Source: Rhodanobacter sp. PCA2
Lineage (GTDB): Bacteria > Pseudomonadota > Gammaproteobacteria > Xanthomonadales > Rhodanobacteraceae
Direction of reading: 5' to 3'
DNA length: 40,318 bases
Assembly: GCF_013620825.1 (NCBI RefSeq)
Contig: NZ_NJIC01000027.1
Span: 1 to 40,318, forward strand
Part shown: piece by piece, positions 27,962 through 37,374 of the stretch
Layout of the letters: each line of letters begins with the position of its first letter
How positions within the stretch are numbered: the stretch's first letter is position 1
Notes under the pieces: model-generated
Database searches by the model: none
What the model saw: only the letters and a program-made list of their open reading frames with translations
Told to the model about the DNA's origin: nothing
Made by a program: the position numbers and the translations under genes

Positions 27962-27990
27962 AATGTATCCACATGGATACAAAACGACAA
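27962..27990 (-). promoter_or_regulatory. Promoter with palindromic operator of the toxin-antitoxin locus
   Basis: TGTATCCACATGGATACA (27964-27981) is a perfect 7-4-7 palindrome. On the minus strand it lies inside a promoter, -35 TTGTCG (27985-27990), 17-base spacer, -10 TACATT (27962-27967), starting 22 bases before the toxin ATG. This is the expected position of an antitoxin autoregulatory site. Confidence 0.75.
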
Positions 27991-28061
27991 GCCAGGGCTT
28001 GCCGGGCTTTCGGACGCAAGCCGATGATTGAGGTGGATGCCTCTAGACAGCATCGGACAAG

Positions 28062-28104
28062 AAAAAGGCCGGAACCCTTGCTGTTGCTGGGGTTTCCGGC
28101 CTTC
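28062..28104 (-). terminator. Rho-independent terminator of ssrA
   Basis: Read leftward, AAGGCCGGAAACCCC and GGGTTCCGGCC form a long stem around an AGCAACAGCAA loop, followed by TTTTTC. It begins about 25 bases after the CCA end of tmRNA. Confidence 0.92.
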
Positions 28105-28128
28105 TTGGGACGCCGTTGGACGGCTTGT

Positions 28129-28480
<352 letters not shown>

Positions 28481-28503
28481 GGGGAAAACGGTATGGCTGG
28501 ACA

Positions 28504-28533
28504 AGTATATGGGGTCGCGGCGCAAGGCTTCAA
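28504..28533 (-). promoter_or_regulatory. Promoter of ssrA
   Basis: On the minus strand TTGAAG (28528-28533), an 18-base spacer and TATACT (28504-28509, 5 of 6 matches) lie 24 bases before the mature tmRNA 5' end. This leaves a short leader that RNase P would remove. The site lies just beyond the fabV stop codon. Confidence 0.7.
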
Positions 28534-28562
28534 TGCGATGCGCCGCTCCCGGCCCGTGCCTG

Positions 28563-29765
28563 TTACATCTCCACGCAGTCGAAGCGGCGATCCGGGTCCA
28601 CCTCGGCGTCGTAGTCGACGTCGCTGCGGTCGAAGCCGAACAGCTTGAGGAATTCGTGCTTGTAGCCGGCGTAGTCGGTGACCTCGCGCAGCGTCTCGGT
28701 GGTGACGTTGGGCCACAGCGCCTTGCAGGCATCCTGCACGTCGCTGCGCAGCTCCCAGTCGTCCAGGCGCACGCGGCCCTCCTCGTCCACCGGCGTCGCC
28801 GCACCGTCGGCGCGGTAGAGGCGGTCGTGGAACAGGCGGTTGATCTGTTCGATGCAACCTTCGTGGATGCCCTTTTCCTTCATGATGCGGAAGGCGATGG
28901 AGACGTACAGCGGGATCACCGGGATGGCGGCGCTGGCCTGGGTGACCACCGACTTCATCACGCCCACGCGGGCGTCCAGCCCGGCATGGCGCCCGCGCAA
29001 CGCCGTCGCGGTGTTGTCGAGATGCTGCTTGGCCTGGCCCAGGGTGCCGTGCCAGTACATCGGCCAGGTGATCTCGGTGCCGATGTAGCTGTAGGCGATG
29101 GTCCTGGCGTTCGGCGCCAGCACGCCGGCCTTGGCCAGCGCGTCCATCCACAGCGCCCAGTCCTCGCCGCCCATCACGGTGACGGTGTCCTTGATCTCCT
29201 GCTCGGTGGCCGGCTCCACGCTGGCCTGGATCACCGTGTCCCGGTTGGTGTCGACCGAACTCGCGGTGAACGTCTCGCCGATGGTCTTGAGCGCGGAGCG
29301 CACCACTTCGCCGGTATCCGGCAGCTTGCGCACGGGCGAGGCCAGCGAGTAGACGACGAGATCCACCTGGCCGCCCATCTCGTTCCTGATGATCTCGATG
29401 GCGCGCTCGCGGGTCGCGTTGGCGAAGGCGTCGCCATTGATGGACTTGCTGTACAGGCCGGCCTGCTTGGCCAGCTTGTCGAACGCGGCGGCGTTGTACC
29501 AGCCGGCGGTGCCGGTCTTGTCCTCGCTGCTGGGCTTCTCGAAGAACACGCCCAGCGTGGCCGCGCCGTAGCCGAACGCGGCGGTGATGCGCGAGGCGAG
29601 GCCATAGCCGGTGGAGGCGCCGATCACCAGCACGCGCTTCGGACCCTTGCCGTCGTCGTGGATGGCGGCCCGGGTGGTGGCGATCTGTTCGGCCACGTTG
29701 AGCTCGCATCCGACCGGATGGGCCGTGACACAGATGAAGCCGCGCACTTTGGGTTTGATGATCAC
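28563..29765 (-). CDS. fabV: Trans-2-enoyl-ACP/CoA reductase, FabV type
   Basis: A 400-residue NADH-dependent enoyl reductase that completes each fatty-acid elongation cycle. The start is GTG 29765 with GGAG eight bases upstream; the protein then begins with the conserved (M)[19 protein letters not shown]. The NADH loop is GASTGYG (49-55), and the active site Y237-x8-K246 in [12 protein letters not shown] is the FabV spacing, distinct from FabI. FabV enzymes are known for relative triclosan tolerance. No fabI is visible in this window. Length equals the family norm. Confidence 0.96.
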   Translation of the reverse strand: MIIKPKVRGFICVTAHPVGCELNVAEQIATTRAAIHDDGKGPKRVLVIGASTGYGLASRITAAFGYGAATLGVFFEKPSSEDKTGTAGWYNAAAFDKLAKQAGLYSKSINGDAFANATRERAIEIIRNEMGGQVDLVVYSLASPVRKLPDTGEVVRSALKTIGETFTASSVDTNRDTVIQASVEPATEQEIKDTVTVMGGEDWALWMDALAKAGVLAPNARTIAYSYIGTEITWPMYWHGTLGQAKQHLDNTATALRGRHAGLDARVGVMKSVVTQASAAIPVIPLYVSIAFRIMKEKGIHEGCIEQINRLFHDRLYRADGAATPVDEEGRVRLDDWELRSDVQDACKALWPNVTTETLREVTDYAGYKHEFLKLFGFDRSDVDYDAEVDPDRRFDCVEM

Positions 29766-29878
29766 GAATGATGCTCCACGGGAAATTCGCAAGGCGGCAT
29801 CTTAACCAACGTGGCCAACATGCGCTGCGGTAGGGAGCCGTGCGCCGCGGCCTCCCCGTGGAGCGGGGCTGTCTCCGG

Positions 29879-30613
29879 CTAGCCGGAGGAACGCAGCGCC
29901 TGCACCAGCACGCGCACCTGTTCCTCGTCGCTGCGCAGCTCGCCGCCCTGCATGTCGGTGAGCAGCGGGGGACGATGGCGCATGCCCGAGTCGAGTTGCC
30001 GCTTGGCGGAGGCATGGAATTCGCGCGCGCCGGTGGCGACCGCCAGCGCAGCCAGGTTGCCCGGAGTCACGCCGGCGCCCGGCATGATCGCGATGCGGCC
30101 CGCCGCCTGCGCCAGCAGCTCGCGGATCAGCGGGGCGCCTTCAAGCGCACTGGCCTGCCCGCCCGAGGTGAGCACGCGCTCGCAACCCAGCGCGATCGCG
30201 TCCTCCAGCGCACGCCGGGGATCGCGGGCGAGATCGAAGGCGCGGTGGAAGGTGACGCCCATGCTTCCCGCCGCATCGATCAGCGCGCGGCAACGAGGCA
30301 GGTCCACGTCGCCTTCGGCATCGAGCATGCCCAGCACCACGCCGTCGCAGCCCAGCGCGGCGCAGGTTTCGATGTCGCGCCGCATCGCCTCGCATTCGAG
30401 TTCGTCGTAGAGGAAATCGCCGGCGCGCGGGCGGATCAGCACGTACAGCGGAATGCGCAGGCGTTCGCGCGCCATCGCGATGGTGGCCTGCGAAGGCGTG
30501 AGGCCGCCCAGCTCCAGCGCCGCGCACAGTTCCACCCGCCCCGCTCCGCCGACCTGCGCCGCCAGCACCGAGGCCACGGAGTTCGCGGCCACTTCCAGCA
30601 GGCAGCCGCTCAT
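29879..30613 (-). CDS. cutC: CutC-family TIM-barrel protein
   Basis: A 244-residue CutC: LLEVAANSVASVLAAQVGGAGRVELC at the N-terminus, LTPSQATI, PLYVLIRPRAGDFLY, GVVLGMLDAEGDVD, VTFHRAFDLARDPRRALE and ILTSGGQ-like VLTSGGQAS, then IMPGAGVTPGN. Historically called a copper homeostasis protein, but the biochemical role is not established. Its ATG overlaps the stop of the glycosylasparaginase gene by four bases (ATGA), so the two are translated together, which points toward glycan or amide metabolism rather than copper. A CCCCG/CGGGG hairpin without a T-run lies downstream. Confidence 0.94.
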   Translation of the reverse strand: MSGCLLEVAANSVASVLAAQVGGAGRVELCAALELGGLTPSQATIAMARERLRIPLYVLIRPRAGDFLYDELECEAMRRDIETCAALGCDGVVLGMLDAEGDVDLPRCRALIDAAGSMGVTFHRAFDLARDPRRALEDAIALGCERVLTSGGQASALEGAPLIRELLAQAAGRIAIMPGAGVTPGNLAALAVATGAREFHASAKRQLDSGMRHRPPLLTDMQGGELRSDEEQVRVLVQALRSSG

Positions 30614-31647
30614 GCGGCGAACACGCTGCGGGAAGGAATCAGCGCACGCTGGTCCTTCGCGTCGCACACGGCATAGGAAAAGCCGGGCTGCAATGCCCAG
30701 GCGCCCACTTCGCCGTCCCGGTTCATGGCGAGGAAGCCCACCTGGATCTCCTTCGCGGTCTTCGGCTTCCTGCGCACGATGCGCATCACCGCCTCGCGGC
30801 AGGCTTCGGTGGGCGTGCGGCCCTGGCGCATCAGTTCCACCACGAGGAAGCTGCCGGCGTTGCGGATCACTTCCTCGCCCACGCCGGTGGAGGTGGCGCC
30901 GCCCACTTCGCCGTCCACGTACAGGCCGGCCCCGATGATGGGCGAATCGCCCACGCGGCCGTGCAGCTTCCACTGCATGCCGCTGGTGGTGCACGCGCCG
31001 GCGAGCTTGCCGTGCGCGTCCAGCGCCAGCATGCCGATGGTGTCGTGGTTGTCCTTGCCGCCCGGCCGTCCGGCCGGATGGCTGGCGCCGTAGTCGCGCA
31101 CTTCGCTGTTGACCACGGGCTTGTACTGCGCGGTCTTCAGCCACTCGTGCCAGGCCCGGTCCGCTTCCGGCGTCAGCAGGTTTTCCTTCTCGAAGCCCTG
31201 TTCCAGCGCGAACTGCAACGCGCCGTCGCCGACCAGCAGCACGTGCGGGGTGCGTTCCATCACCCGCCGGGCCACCGAGATGGCGTGGGTGACGTGTTCC
31301 AGCGCCGCCACCGCGCCGCAGTTGCCCTCCGCGTCCATGATGCTGGCGTCCAGCGTGACCTTGCCGTCGCGGTCGGGGTAGCCGCCCTTGCCCACGCTGT
31401 GGTTCCTGAGATCCGCCTCGGGCACGCGCGCACCGGCTTCCAGCGCATCCAGCGCGTGGCCGCCCCGGCCCAGGATCGCCCACGCCGCCTGGTTCGCGGC
31501 GATGCCGAAATCCCAGGTCGAGGCCACGCGCACGGTAGGCGGCTTGCGTGCCACCGAGGCGGTTTCGTCCGTGGCCAGCGATTTGCCTGCGGCGAGGGTC
31601 GAGGCGGCCAGCAGCGAAGTCTTGAGGAAGCGTCGGCGTTCGGTCAT
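30610..31647 (-). CDS. N4-(beta-N-acetylglucosaminyl)-L-asparaginase, Tat-exported
   Basis: A 345-residue Ntn-hydrolase. A twin-arginine signal (MTERRRFLKTSLLAASTLAAG) indicates folded export. The autocatalytic site is HD202-T203-IGM, where T203 becomes the N-terminal nucleophile of the beta chain; GRVGDSPIIGAG and GGATSTGVGE provide substrate-binding residues. Glycosylasparaginase cleaves the GlcNAc-Asn bond left after N-glycoprotein breakdown; related isoaspartyl peptidases share the fold, but the WKLHGRVGDSP and HDTIGM motifs favour glycosylasparaginase. ATG 31647 is chosen because the Tat motif then sits at the N-terminus. It is translationally coupled to cutC. Confidence 0.92.
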   Translation of the reverse strand: MTERRRFLKTSLLAASTLAAGKSLATDETASVARKPPTVRVASTWDFGIAANQAAWAILGRGGHALDALEAGARVPEADLRNHSVGKGGYPDRDGKVTLDASIMDAEGNCGAVAALEHVTHAISVARRVMERTPHVLLVGDGALQFALEQGFEKENLLTPEADRAWHEWLKTAQYKPVVNSEVRDYGASHPAGRPGGKDNHDTIGMLALDAHGKLAGACTTSGMQWKLHGRVGDSPIIGAGLYVDGEVGGATSTGVGEEVIRNAGSFLVVELMRQGRTPTEACREAVMRIVRRKPKTAKEIQVGFLAMNRDGEVGAWALQPGFSYAVCDAKDQRALIPSRSVFAA

Positions 31648-31678
31648 GGCGGTTCTCGTGAATGGTTCTGCTGGATCG

Positions 31679-31752
31679 TCCATGGCTGCATTTTCCGGGA
31701 CTCTGCGATCGACCCGATCGCGATAATCAAACGGACAGCATCCATGGCTGCA
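31679..31752. promoter_or_regulatory. Repeat cluster upstream of the glycosylasparaginase gene
   Basis: Two identical 12-base direct repeats, tccatggctgca, lie at 31679-31690 and 31741-31752. Between them is a perfect 7-3-7 inverted repeat, GCGATCG ACC CGATCGC (31705-31721). The cluster begins 31 bases upstream of the start codon and looks like an operator region. No clear promoter boxes could be assigned. Confidence 0.5.
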
Positions 31753-31773
31753 CTATTTAATCAAATATGAAAA

Positions 31774-31808
31774 CAAAGAGCCCCGCGCCTGGGCGCGGGG
31801 CTCTTTGT
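31774..31808. terminator. Terminator after the cold-shock gene
   Basis: CAAAGAGCCCCGCGC and its inverted copy surround a short CTGGG-type loop, with T or A residues flanking both sides. It ends the csp transcript 36 bases after the stop and is symmetrical enough to work in both directions. Confidence 0.92.
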
Positions 31809-31844
31809 CACTGCACGGCCGGCGCGGGCGCCGGCCGGTGGAAC

Positions 31845-32051
31845 TCAGGCCGCGATTTCCACGCCCGAAGCCTGGGCGCCCTTGGGCCCCTGGGTGACTT
31901 CGAACTTCACGCGCTGGCCTTCCTGCAGGCTGCGAAAGCCCTTGGAATTGATGGCCGAGAAGTGGACAAACACGTCCTCCCCACCGTCCTCGGGCGCGAT
32001 GAAACCGAAGCCCTTGGCATCGTTGAACCACTTGACCGTACCGAAACGCAT
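31845..32051 (-). CDS. Cold-shock domain protein (CspA family)
   Basis: A 68-residue single-domain cold-shock protein: [34 protein letters not shown], with RNP1 (KGFGFI) and RNP2 (VFVHF) intact, and the usual [19 protein letters not shown]. It binds single-stranded RNA and DNA and melts RNA structure. The start is given by the family N-terminus; AGAGGTTCC lies upstream. A weak promoter (TTGCGC at 32161-32166 with GATACT about 18 bases on) would give a leader of roughly 80 bases, as is typical for csp genes. Confidence 0.96.
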   Translation of the reverse strand: MRFGTVKWFNDAKGFGFIAPEDGGEDVFVHFSAINSKGFRSLQEGQRVKFEVTQGPKGAQASGVEIAA

Positions 32052-32245
32052 TGCTGGAACCTCTGGAAACATGGACAGGGTATGCACCTGGCCGAGCTCG
32101 AACCATTCCCCTGGCTCACCGTCCTGGTGCCCGGAAAGTATCAACATGTTTCAAGGCAAAGCGCAATATGCGCCGGTTGATCCCGGGCACGAAACTCCAA
32201 CCAGGCTTATGAAAATGCTTCATGCCCCCATGGGCCGGGGTTCGC

Positions 32246-33652
<1,407 letters not shown>

Positions 33653-33656
<4 letters not shown>

Positions 33657-34669
33657 GCGTTGCCCTGTGCGGCGTCCAGCGCCGTGATGCGCGCGACGAA
33701 GCGGTCGCGCTGGGGATTGTCGGTGAGGCTGTCCCAGCTCGCGCCGATCGCGCCGCGCAGCGAAACCAGCCGTTCGGGATGCGCCGGCGCACGCCCGGCG
33801 ATGGCGGCGATGGCCTCGTCCACCACGTCCGGGAAGCAGGCCAGCACCAGGTCGCAGCCGGCATCCAGATGACCGTGCACGCGCTCCGCCACGCCGCCGG
33901 CCACGCCCGCGGCGGCCATGCTGATGTCGTCGCTGATCACGGCGCCGGCGAAATGCAGCTCGCTGCGCAGGATGTCGCCGATCCAGACACGCGAATAGCC
34001 GGCCGGCTGCGCATCGACGGCGGGATAGACCACGTGCGCCATCATCACCGCCTCCGCACGTGCCGCGATGCATTCGGCGAACGGGCGCAGGTCGTCGCGG
34101 CGGATTTCCTCCAGCGGACGCGGATCGACGGCCTGCGCCTTGTGCGTGTCGGCAGCCACCGAGCCGTGGCCGGGGAAATGCTTCAGCACCGCGGCCATGC
34201 CGGCCAGGTGCATGCCGCGCACATAGGCCGTGGCAAGCTCCGCGGCAATGGCAGGGTCGGCATGGAAGGCGCGCACGCCGATCGCCGCATTGCCGCGCGC
34301 CAGGTCGGCGACCGGTGCGAAGCTGAAATCCACGCCGCAGGCGCGCAACTCGCTGGCCATCACCCAGGCGTGTTCCTCGGCCAGGCGCACGGCCTCAGCT
34401 GGATCGCGGTCGTATACCTCGCCGATCCGCACCAATGCGGGCAGGCGCGTGAACCCGTCGCGGAAGCGCTGCACCGGGCCGCCTTCCTGGTCCACGGCGA
34501 TCAGCATGTCCTCACCGCCGATCTCGCGGATGGACTCGCACAAGGCCATCAGCTGCGCGCGATCCGCGTAGTTGCGCGCGAACAGGATCACGCCCGCCAC
34601 GCCCGGCGCGCGCAGCCACGCGCGCTCGGCGTCGGCGACCTGCAGCCCGGCCAGACCGATCAGCAGCAT
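33653..34669 (-). CDS. nagZ: Beta-N-acetylhexosaminidase (peptidoglycan recycling)
   Basis: A 338-residue GH3 enzyme of the NagZ type, which removes GlcNAc from anhydro-muropeptides in the cytoplasm. VDQEGGPVQR (59-68), KHFPGHGSVAADTHKA (163-178) with the acid/base Asp-His pair D174/H176, and nucleophile D247 in ISDDISM are present. No signal peptide, as expected. The start overlaps the CYTH gene by ten bases and the stop overlaps hpt by four. Its product pool influences AmpR-type beta-lactamase induction in other bacteria. Confidence 0.96.
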
Positions 34670-35193
34670 CCGGCGGATTCTCCATCGGCGGCGTCGCGCT
34701 CGGCCTGCGTCCAGCGGACATACGGGTGCGCGATCAGGTTGACGTTGTAGTAGCGCCCCAGCGTACTCACCTCGCGGCCCAGCCACGGCGGTCGCGGGAA
34801 CATGGCGTCCGCATGCGGCAGCTCCACCTCGGCCACCACCAGTCCGGTGTTGTCGCCCAGGAACTCGTCGATCTCGAACAGCGTGCCGTCCACCCTGACG
34901 TGGTGGCGCCACTTGCTCAGCACGCCGTCGCACAGCGTGGCCAGCAGGGTATCGGCATCGTCAGGCGGTATCGGGTAGTCGTACTCGGCGCGCTCCACGC
35001 CCAGCCGCGCGGCCTTGATGTTGAGCCACGCCTGCTCGCCGGCCCGCCGCACGCGCACCGAGGCGCGCGCCAGCCCGGCCGTCAGCGCATCCGCACCCAC
35101 CAGGTAACCCTGCACGATACGTTCGCTGCGCTGCACCTGCGTGCGCCAGCTGTCGTCGTGCAGGATGAATTTGCGTTCGATCTCTATACCCAT
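34660..35193 (-). CDS. CYTH-domain protein (triphosphate tunnel type)
   Basis: A 177-residue CYTH protein. The signature EIERKFIL at the N-terminus (ExExK) and basic and acidic strands such as ASVRVRRAGEQAWLNIK, SKWRHHV, LFEIDEF and VVAEVELP are those of triphosphate tunnel enzymes, many of which hydrolyse inorganic triphosphate. ATG 35193 places the motif at residues 3-10; the frame continues upstream but without family similarity. It overlaps nagZ by ten bases, so it heads the coupled set of CYTH, nagZ and hpt. Older annotation as adenylate cyclase is unlikely for this short form. Confidence 0.9.
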   Translation of the reverse strand: MGIEIERKFILHDDSWRTQVQRSERIVQGYLVGADALTAGLARASVRVRRAGEQAWLNIKAARLGVERAEYDYPIPPDDADTLLATLCDGVLSKWRHHVRVDGTLFEIDEFLGDNTGLVVAEVELPHADAMFPRPPWLGREVSTLGRYYNVNLIAHPYVRWTQAERDAADGESAGCC

Positions 35194-35304
35194 GGAATCA
35201 GGATCCCAGCCCACGGCAACGCCTGGATGAAACATGGTGTCATCGGGAAGCGCGGCCATGGCGGGCCGCTTTCCGATTCTCGCATCCATGCATGAAGGAA
35301 CGAA

Positions 35305-36648
35305 TCACCTCTCGAACACGGCAATGGATTCGACATGCGCCGTGTGCGGGAACATGTCCATCACGCCCGCCGCACTGAGCCTGAAGCCGTGCTGGTTGAC
35401 CAGGATGCCGGCATCGCGCGCCAGCGAGGCCGGATGACAGGAAACATAGACGATGCGCCGGGTGGCCTTGTGCGGCAGATAGGCCAGCACCTGGTCGGCG
35501 CCGGCGCGCGGCGGGTCCAGCAGCAGCTTGTCCCAGGGCTGGCGCGCCCACTCGGCGCCGCGCTGGTCCTCGAACAGGTTGGCGACATGGAAGCCCGCGT
35601 TGGCGATGCCGTTGCGCCGTGCGTTGTCCGCGGCGCGCGCCACCAGGCCGTGCTCGCCCTCCACGCCCGCCACCTCGGCCACCCGGCGCGCGATCGGCAA
35701 GGTGAAGTTGCCCAGCCCGCAGAACAGGTCGAGCACGCGGTCGGTGGGTTGCGGGTCCAGCAGTTCCATCGCCCGCGCCATCATCCGGCGATTCATGCCC
35801 GCGTTGACCTGCACGAAATCCAGCGGCTGGAACTCCAGCTCGACATCCTGCGCACCGCCGCCAGGCGACAGCTTGAACGCCAGCCGCGGCGCCTCCGGCC
35901 ACAGCGGGTGCACGCTGCTCACGCCGCCGGGCTGCAGGTAGATCGCGAAGCCGTGCGCCTGGCCGAATGCGGTCAGCGCCTCGCGATCCCGCTCGCTCAA
36001 GGGCTGCATGTGGCGGAACACCAGCGCCACCGTGTCGTCGCCCGCGGCGAATTCGATCTGCGGGATGTCGGCAGCGGCGTCCATGGCGCTGACCAGGTCG
36101 CCGATCAGCTCGATCTTCGAACCCAGCGCCGGATGCAGCACGTCGCAATGGCGGATGTCGGCCACGTAGCGTGGGTTGGCTTCCTCGCGGAAGCCCACCA
36201 GCACGCGGCCCTTCTTCGCCACCGAACGCACCGAGAGGCGCCCCTTGCGGCGGTAGCCCCAGGGCTCGTCGACCAGCGGCGGCAGCCACTGCGCCGGTTC
36301 CACCTTGCCGATGCGCGCGAAGTTGTCGGCCAGCACGCGCTGCTTGGCGGCGATCTGCGCCGCCGCATCCAGGTGCTGCAGCGAGCAGCCGCCGCACTGG
36401 CCGAAATGCGGGCACTTCGGCTCGACCCGGTGCGGCGAGGGGCTGAGCACCTCGACCACCTCGGCCTCGTCGAAATGGCGATGGCGCTGGCGGATGCGCA
36501 GGCGCACCCGCTCGCCCTCCAGCGCACCGGCGACGAACACCGCCTTGCCGTCGATGCGGGCCACGCCGCGGCCGTCATGGCCGAGATCGGTGACGTCGGC
36601 TTCGATCTCGACGGCGGGCGCGCGGGAGCGGGAGTTGGATCGGGACAT
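35305..36648 (-). CDS. rlmD: 23S rRNA (uracil-1939-C5)-methyltransferase
   Basis: A 447-residue RlmD. It has an N-terminal TRAM domain (about 10-70), a [4Fe-4S] site made of C79, C85, C88 and C167 (CPHFGQCGGC and RHCDVL), and a C-terminal SAM methyltransferase with LDLFCGLGNFTLP, LLLDPPRAG and the catalytic cysteine in YVSCHPASLARD (about 403). The final HTAHVESIAVFER is the family ending. It forms 5-methyluridine in 23S rRNA. It is 74 bases after the YdbL-like gene on the same strand. Confidence 0.96.
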   Translation of the reverse strand: MSRSNSRSRAPAVEIEADVTDLGHDGRGVARIDGKAVFVAGALEGERVRLRIRQRHRHFDEAEVVEVLSPSPHRVEPKCPHFGQCGGCSLQHLDAAAQIAAKQRVLADNFARIGKVEPAQWLPPLVDEPWGYRRKGRLSVRSVAKKGRVLVGFREEANPRYVADIRHCDVLHPALGSKIELIGDLVSAMDAAADIPQIEFAAGDDTVALVFRHMQPLSERDREALTAFGQAHGFAIYLQPGGVSSVHPLWPEAPRLAFKLSPGGGAQDVELEFQPLDFVQVNAGMNRRMMARAMELLDPQPTDRVLDLFCGLGNFTLPIARRVAEVAGVEGEHGLVARAADNARRNGIANAGFHVANLFEDQRGAEWARQPWDKLLLDPPRAGADQVLAYLPHKATRRIVYVSCHPASLARDAGILVNQHGFRLSAAGVMDMFPHTAHVESIAVFER

Positions 36649-36722
36649 GGTCTGCGGGGCATCGGCACGGCAAGGGCAGACCGGCCATTATGCCGATCGG
36701 CCGGCCCCATGTCCCCTGCCCG

Positions 36723-37337
36723 CTACTTGCGCTGCCAGGCGCCGGAAGCGTTCTGGTAATACCAGCCCGCGTGCGCGTGGTCGATCCAGGTCTGGGCGAA
36801 GGTGGCGCGGATCTGCGCTTCCCATTCGGGATGGTTGTTGGCGTTGGCGATCTCGCGGTACAGCGCGGAGCGGTCGCGGTTCTCATCGGCCACGGTGGCG
36901 CTGGCCTGGGCGCGTTCGCTCAACGGCAGCTTGGCGGCATCGCGCATGGCGACCATGCCGTCGCGGGTAAAGCCCACCGCACCGCTGTCCAGCAGGGCCT
37001 GCAGCGAGTTCTGGAAGCGTGCCTGCATGCGGTCGTGGATCGCCTGCACCGCCGGCGTCTGCACGCGCAGGTTCGGCACGTCGTCGGCATAGGCGGCCGG
37101 CACCAGCAGGTCCAGCAGCATGGCCGAGGGCTGGCGGGCGGGCGGCGGGGTGTCCCGCGCGGGCGCGCTCTTGTCGGTGGCAGGCGGCGCCTTCGGGGCG
37201 CTGCCGTCGAGCACCGTGCCGATGAACTGGTCGGCGGCCTTCTGCGCCGCCGCCTCGGGAAAGTAGACGTTGATCGTGACGCAACCCACCAGCGCAATGG
37301 CCAGCATGGTCAGGACGATGCAGGTGAGCTTGCGCAT
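36723..37337 (-). CDS. YdbL-like lipoprotein (DUF1318) with YnbE-like N-terminus
   Basis: A 204-residue protein with a lipoprotein signal ending LVGC19, then TINVYFPEAAAQKAADQFI, a Pro/Ala-rich linker (about 45-75), and a DUF1318 (YdbL) domain to about 165 (AVQAIHDRMQARFQNSLQALLDSGAVGFTRDGMV). A short C-terminal part ends HAGWYYQNASGAWQRK. In E. coli, YdbL is a soluble periplasmic protein and a separate small lipoprotein, YnbE, partners YdbH. No separate ynbE exists here: this gene starts 37 bases after ydbH. It may combine both roles; that is inference. AGGAG precedes the ATG. Confidence 0.85.
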   Translation of the reverse strand: MRKLTCIVLTMLAIALVGCVTINVYFPEAAAQKAADQFIGTVLDGSAPKAPPATDKSAPARDTPPPARQPSAMLLDLLVPAAYADDVPNLRVQTPAVQAIHDRMQARFQNSLQALLDSGAVGFTRDGMVAMRDAAKLPLSERAQASATVADENRDRSALYREIANANNHPEWEAQIRATFAQTWIDHAHAGWYYQNASGAWQRK

Positions 37338-37374
37338 GTGCCACTCCTGTGAATGCGATGGGGACGACCTTGGC

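Noticed and set aside
29840-29881. A terminator downstream of cutC.
   Set aside because: The CCCCG/CGGGG hairpin and the palindrome over the stop codon are not followed by a T-run, so I did not list a terminator.
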